A stretch of 44,796 bases of DNA from Pseudomonadota bacterium (lineage in GTDB: Bacteria; Pseudomonadota; Alphaproteobacteria; Geminicoccales; Geminicoccaceae): positions 21,963 to 66,758 of the forward strand of contig JAUQQO010000013.1 in assembly GCA_030549795.1 (NCBI GenBank). Reading direction: 5' to 3'. The notes beneath the pieces are model-generated. The model saw only the letters and a list, made by a program, of their open reading frames with translations, was not told the origin of the DNA and did no database searches. Positions 42,160 through 44,796 of the stretch are shown here, piece by piece (the stretch's first letter is position 1; every line of letters starts with the position of its first letter). Made by a program: the position numbers and the translations under genes.

Positions 42160-43538
42160 ACGGCCACCGGTTCCATCCCACGATCTTACGCGAGTACGAC
42201 ATCCGCGGCACCGTGGGCGAGACACTCTTCCCCGAGGATGCGCGCGCGGTAGGTCGCGCCTTCGCGACGGTCGTGCGTGCGCGCGGCGGCCGCCGCGTCT
42301 GTGTCGGCCGCGATGGCCGTTTGAGCTCCCCGGAACTTCACCGGGCGTTGGTTGAAGGCCTGCGCGCCGGTGGTGTCGATGTGCTCGACCTCGGCCTTGG
42401 GCCGACGCCGATGATGTACTTCGCTGTTCACGAGCTCGACACCGATGGCGGCATTCAGGTCACGGGTTCGCACAACCCGCCCAACCACAATGGCTTTAAG
42501 CTCATGCTCGGCAAAGCGTCGTTCTTTGGCGAGCAGATCCGCGAACTTGGCCGGATCGCCGCTGCAGGCGATTTCTGCGAAGGCGCCGGATCCCTCGAAC
42601 AAGTAAATGTTTTTGAACGCTACGTTGCTCGTCTTGCCCGCGACTATCACGGAACACGACCGCTCAATGTGGTGTGGGATGCCGGCAATGGCGCCGCTGG
42701 ACCGGCGATGGCGGCGCTCGCTGCGCGCTTACCCGGCCGCCACCATTGCCTTTACGCCGAAGTCGATGGCCGCTTTCCCAACCACCATCCGGATCCAACC
42801 GAACCACACAATCTCGTGGCGCTCATCGACGCCGTCCAGGCGCGCGGCGCCGAGGTCGGCATCGCATTCGACGGCGACGGCGATCGAATCGGCGTGGTCG
42901 ACGGTAAGGGTCGGATCTTGTGGGGCGACCAGCTCCTCATGATCCTTGCCGAGGATGTGCTCGCTCGGCTTCCGGGCTCAACGATCATCGCCGACGTCAA
43001 AGCGAGCCAAGTTCTGTTCGATAGGATCGCCGCTCTGGGTGGCCGCCCCCTCATGTGGAAAACCGGTCATTCACTCATCAAGGCCAAAATGGTGGAGACA
43101 GGTGCACCACTTGCCGGCGAAATGTCGGGTCACATTTTCTTCAAAGACGGCTTTTACGGTCACGACGACGCCCTCTACGTGGCAATACGCTTGTTGGACA
43201 TACTCGGCCGCGGCCACCGGACCTTGGCCGAGATCCGTGACGCTATGCCGCAAACGTTCAGCACGCCCGAGGTTCGGTTCGCCTGCCCCGAAGACAAGAA
43301 ATTCACGCTCGTCGCCGAACTCGCCCGAAGGTTGGCGGAAGAAGGAGCGGAAGTGGACACCACCGATGGAGTCCGCGTGCGCAGCGGTGACGGCTGGTGG
43401 TTGCTGCGTGCTTCCAACACTCAGGCGGTTCTGGTGGCGCGCGCTGAAGCGCGCAGTGCCGAGGGCCTGGAGCGGCTCAAAGCCGAACTCCGCGCTCGGC
43501 TGCGCGCCCTCGATATCGAGCCTCCGCCTTCATTTTGA
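42156..43538 (+). CDS. Phosphomannomutase/phosphoglucomutase
   Basis: A 460-residue alpha-D-phosphohexomutase interconverting hexose 1- and 6-phosphates. The phosphoserine is Ser105 in QVTGSHNPPNHNG, the magnesium loop is FDGDGDRIG (Asp239, Asp241, Asp243), the sugar-binding motif is GEMSGH (Glu322), and the phosphate-binding motif is RASNTQ near the C-terminus. This is the AlgC/ManB/CpsG type with dual specificity. The start is ATG 42156 with GGAGGAG just upstream, overlapping the ugd stop. It supplies glucose 1-phosphate to galU or mannose 1-phosphate for GDP sugars, and ends the operon. Confidence 0.96.
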   Translation: MNGHRFHPTILREYDIRGTVGETLFPEDARAVGRAFATVVRARGGRRVCVGRDGRLSSPELHRALVEGLRAGGVDVLDLGLGPTPMMYFAVHELDTDGGIQVTGSHNPPNHNGFKLMLGKASFFGEQIRELGRIAAAGDFCEGAGSLEQVNVFERYVARLARDYHGTRPLNVVWDAGNGAAGPAMAALAARLPGRHHCLYAEVDGRFPNHHPDPTEPHNLVALIDAVQARGAEVGIAFDGDGDRIGVVDGKGRILWGDQLLMILAEDVLARLPGSTIIADVKASQVLFDRIAALGGRPLMWKTGHSLIKAKMVETGAPLAGEMSGHIFFKDGFYGHDDALYVAIRLLDILGRGHRTLAEIRDAMPQTFSTPEVRFACPEDKKFTLVAELARRLAEEGAEVDTTDGVRVRSGDGWWLLRASNTQAVLVARAEARSAEGLERLKAELRARLRALDIEPPPSF

Positions 43539-43611
43539 TCTATATTACCCGGCTGGCTGTCCAGCGAAAAGACAAACTTTCGCGCTTTCGGGACTATCTA
43601 GCTCGAGCCGT

Positions 43612-43644
43612 GGTGAGCCGGCCTTCGGTTCGCCTCCCTTTTTT
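43612..43644 (+). terminator. Intrinsic terminator after the phosphohexomutase gene
   Basis: GGTGAGCCG / CGGTTCGCC forms a 9-base-pair stem with two G-T pairs and a five-base loop, followed by TCCCTTTTTTG. It starts about 70 bases after the stop codon and ends the galU-ugd-mutase run. Confidence 0.8.
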
Positions 43645-44405
43645 GCGCGCCTCGAGTCTAGCGCAGCGCGATAGCGTTAACTTCTCGTTAAGGTCTTGGG
43701 TCTAAGGTTGGCGCCGTTGCCGAGAGACGGAGCGTCGAACCCGACTATGGTCTGCGCCGGCCGCGTTCCAATACACACAGCCTCTGTAGGTGATTGCTGG
43801 AGTGCACGATGGCATCAGGGCTCAACGCACCGCAGAGGTAGCGGATCCGCTCGGGGCCCGAGCGATGGGCGGAGCGTTGACCCCTATTCGCGGTCTTATG
43901 GCGCGAGCGATCGACGGCTGCTTTCCGCTGACACTTATTATGGCGAAGCACGCTTGGCACACCACGCGGGCGGCTCGGCTAAAGCGCGCGCTGTGGCTTC
44001 TGTGCCTCGAGCCAACCGCTCCGAAACTCACAAGTATGAGCCGCTCGCCTTCATCGCTAGAAGGAGCGCGTGGCCGCGAGGGTTGCATCCTCTCCCGTCT
44101 AACCCGAGCTATCCTCGAAGACGCTTGTCGGCAAAGGCGCGCTTCTCTTCGGTATTTACGCTCGCTTCTGATCGATCCATTTTCGCCGATTGCGCTCTCG
44201 ATGTCGTGGCTGGGTACGCTCCGGGTCTAGTTTTGACTAGAGCCCTTACGTACCTGCCGATGTCGTGTGCAAGCGAAACGAACGCCTCGGTGCGCGAAGA
44301 CTGCCCATACGCTCGCGCGCGGCGCGCCTCACGCAAAACCGGCGTGGGCGCGATACCGCCACGTTGCACAGTTGCTGCTGCATCGGCTCTTCTGGGAGGC
44401 TGCGC
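43645..44405. other. Gene-poor region before the amidase-like gene
   Basis: About 760 bases without a recognised gene. A plus-strand frame is open through most of it (43696-44409) but its translation is low in hydrophobic blocks, has no recognisable motif and lacks a ribosome site. A perfect CtrA-type box lies at 43677. I saw no tRNA or known structured RNA. The amidase-like gene's ribosome site is at the right end. Confidence 0.45.
43677..43691. promoter_or_regulatory. Perfect CtrA-type box (TTAA-N7-TTAA)
   Basis: TTAA CTTCTCG TTAA matches the alphaproteobacterial cell-cycle regulator consensus at all 8 positions. In sequence of this GC content a perfect match is expected far less than once per window. 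It lies about 35 bases beyond the terminator, in the region upstream of the AMIN-like/amidase gene but 715 bases from its start, so the gene it controls is uncertain. Confidence 0.45.
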
Positions 44406-44796
44406 GTGAAGGGCACTGTCTGGGCACCCCGCTTCGTCTTCACGCGCCCTGCGCGTTGGGGATGCATCCACCACTCCCTTTGGCGGCGGACTTTGGCTCT
44501 TGTCTTGCTCGGAGCTTTCCTCGCCGCTTTTGCCCGCGTCGCGGCTGCGCTCGCGAGCAGTGCGGAGCTCAAGATCTTGGCTCATCCCAAGTCCGTGCGC
44601 CTCGTCCTTGAGGGAATCTCAGGAACCACTGCGATCCTCGAGGACGAAGGGCCGCTTGTGAAACTGCGCCTCGATCCGCCCGTTGCGGTCGCTGTGCCCC
44701 CTGTGCCAGCGGCTGCCCGAACGCGCTTGATCGCAATCGAAAGCCGGCAAGAGGGCGCATTGCTCGTGCTCGCGCTTGAGGTGCGAACGCGGGCAC
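44406..44796 (+). CDS. Probable AMIN-domain protein / N-acetylmuramoyl-L-alanine amidase, truncated by window edge
   Basis: Only the first 130 codons are present. The start is GTG 44406 with GGGAGG 6 bases upstream, a strong site. A basic N-terminus is followed by a hydrophobic helix (TLALVLLGAFLAAFARVAAA), probably a signal peptide or anchor, and then AELKILAHPKSVRLVLEGI. This resembles the AMIN-type beta domain that places AmiC-like amidases at the septum. The catalytic amidase_3 domain would lie beyond the right edge. In many alphaproteobacteria amiC lies between rne and a penicillin-binding protein gene; no rne is seen on the left. The family call rests on a short stretch. Confidence 0.5.
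   Translation, partial: MKGTVWAPRFVFTRPARWGCIHHSLWRRTLALVLLGAFLAAFARVAAALASSAELKILAHPKSVRLVLEGISGTTAILEDEGPLVKLRLDPPVAVAVPPVPAAARTRLIAIESRQEGALLVLALEVRTRA

Noticed and set aside
43730-43750. GTTCGAC-containing segment on the minus strand resembling a tRNA T-loop
   Set aside because: The adjacent five bases on each side do not pair, and no cloverleaf fits.
43696-44409. A 237-codon plus-strand open frame before the amidase-like gene
   Set aside because: Translation is rich in R, S, A and G with no motif or hydrophobic pattern, has no ribosome site, and ends inside the next gene's start codon; long chance frames are common at this GC content.

Overview
The window reads as the chromosome of a GC-rich alphaproteobacterium. 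The evidence is a UbiG-type ubiquinone methyltransferase head-to-head with lysC, a lysC–ptsP block followed by rodZ–ispG, an HU gene, TTAA-N7-TTAA boxes of the CtrA type, and Shine-Dalgarno starts with many 4-base ATGA/GTGA overlaps. The gene set (isolated tatA, amt without glnK, SBP56 protein, sulfotransferase) fits a free-living aerobic heterotroph, possibly of the Rhodospirillales; that rank is an inference. I see no tRNA or rRNA gene, insertion sequence, prophage or CRISPR array.

Layout. 1-1013 holds no convincing gene. 1014-3199 has two paralogous GNAT-like proteins facing a small PAS-like gene. 3510-5071 is an ammonium transporter gene with a long inverted repeat and a sigma-54-like element upstream and an intrinsic terminator downstream. 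5168-7252 pairs a selenium-binding-protein/methanethiol-oxidase homologue with a membrane protein carrying membrane histidines. 7541-12128 (minus) is a MocR regulator and a three-gene NMT1/SsuA-type ABC importer. 13001-13276 is HU with its terminator. 13610-15550 is a three-gene cassette: a MotA/TolQ/ExbB-type channel, an ExbD-like protein whose periplasmic part resembles the YfaP/DUF2135 domain, and a small membrane protein. 15432-25379 is a mixed metabolic region: EVE protein, DMT exporter, creatinase-like M24 protein, LysR regulator, TatA, glycosyltransferase-like protein, two MDR oxidoreductases, RTX repeat protein and SAF-domain oxidoreductase.

25414-34001 is a long minus-strand housekeeping run in the order lysC, nitronate monooxygenase-like gene, ptsP, rodZ, ispG, lpd. 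ubiG diverges from lysC and the two 5' ends overlap. 34818-36472 is a coupled glycosyltransferase-like/sulfotransferase pair, followed by an orphan dipeptide-type binding protein. 38366-43538 runs on the plus strand: VWA protein, membrane J-domain protein, galU, ugd and a phosphohexomutase. The last three make UDP-glucose, UDP-glucuronate and interconverted hexose phosphates for surface polysaccharide, and the block ends in a strong terminator. After about 760 bases without a gene, a truncated AMIN-like/amidase gene runs off the right edge.

The best candidates for undescribed biology are the proton-channel/DUF2135-like cassette (13610-15550), the coupled VWA/J-domain pair (38366-39780), the SBP56 plus histidine membrane protein pair (5168-7252), and the overlapping divergent lysC/ubiG starts. 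All functional names rest on reading motifs by eye; no database search was run.
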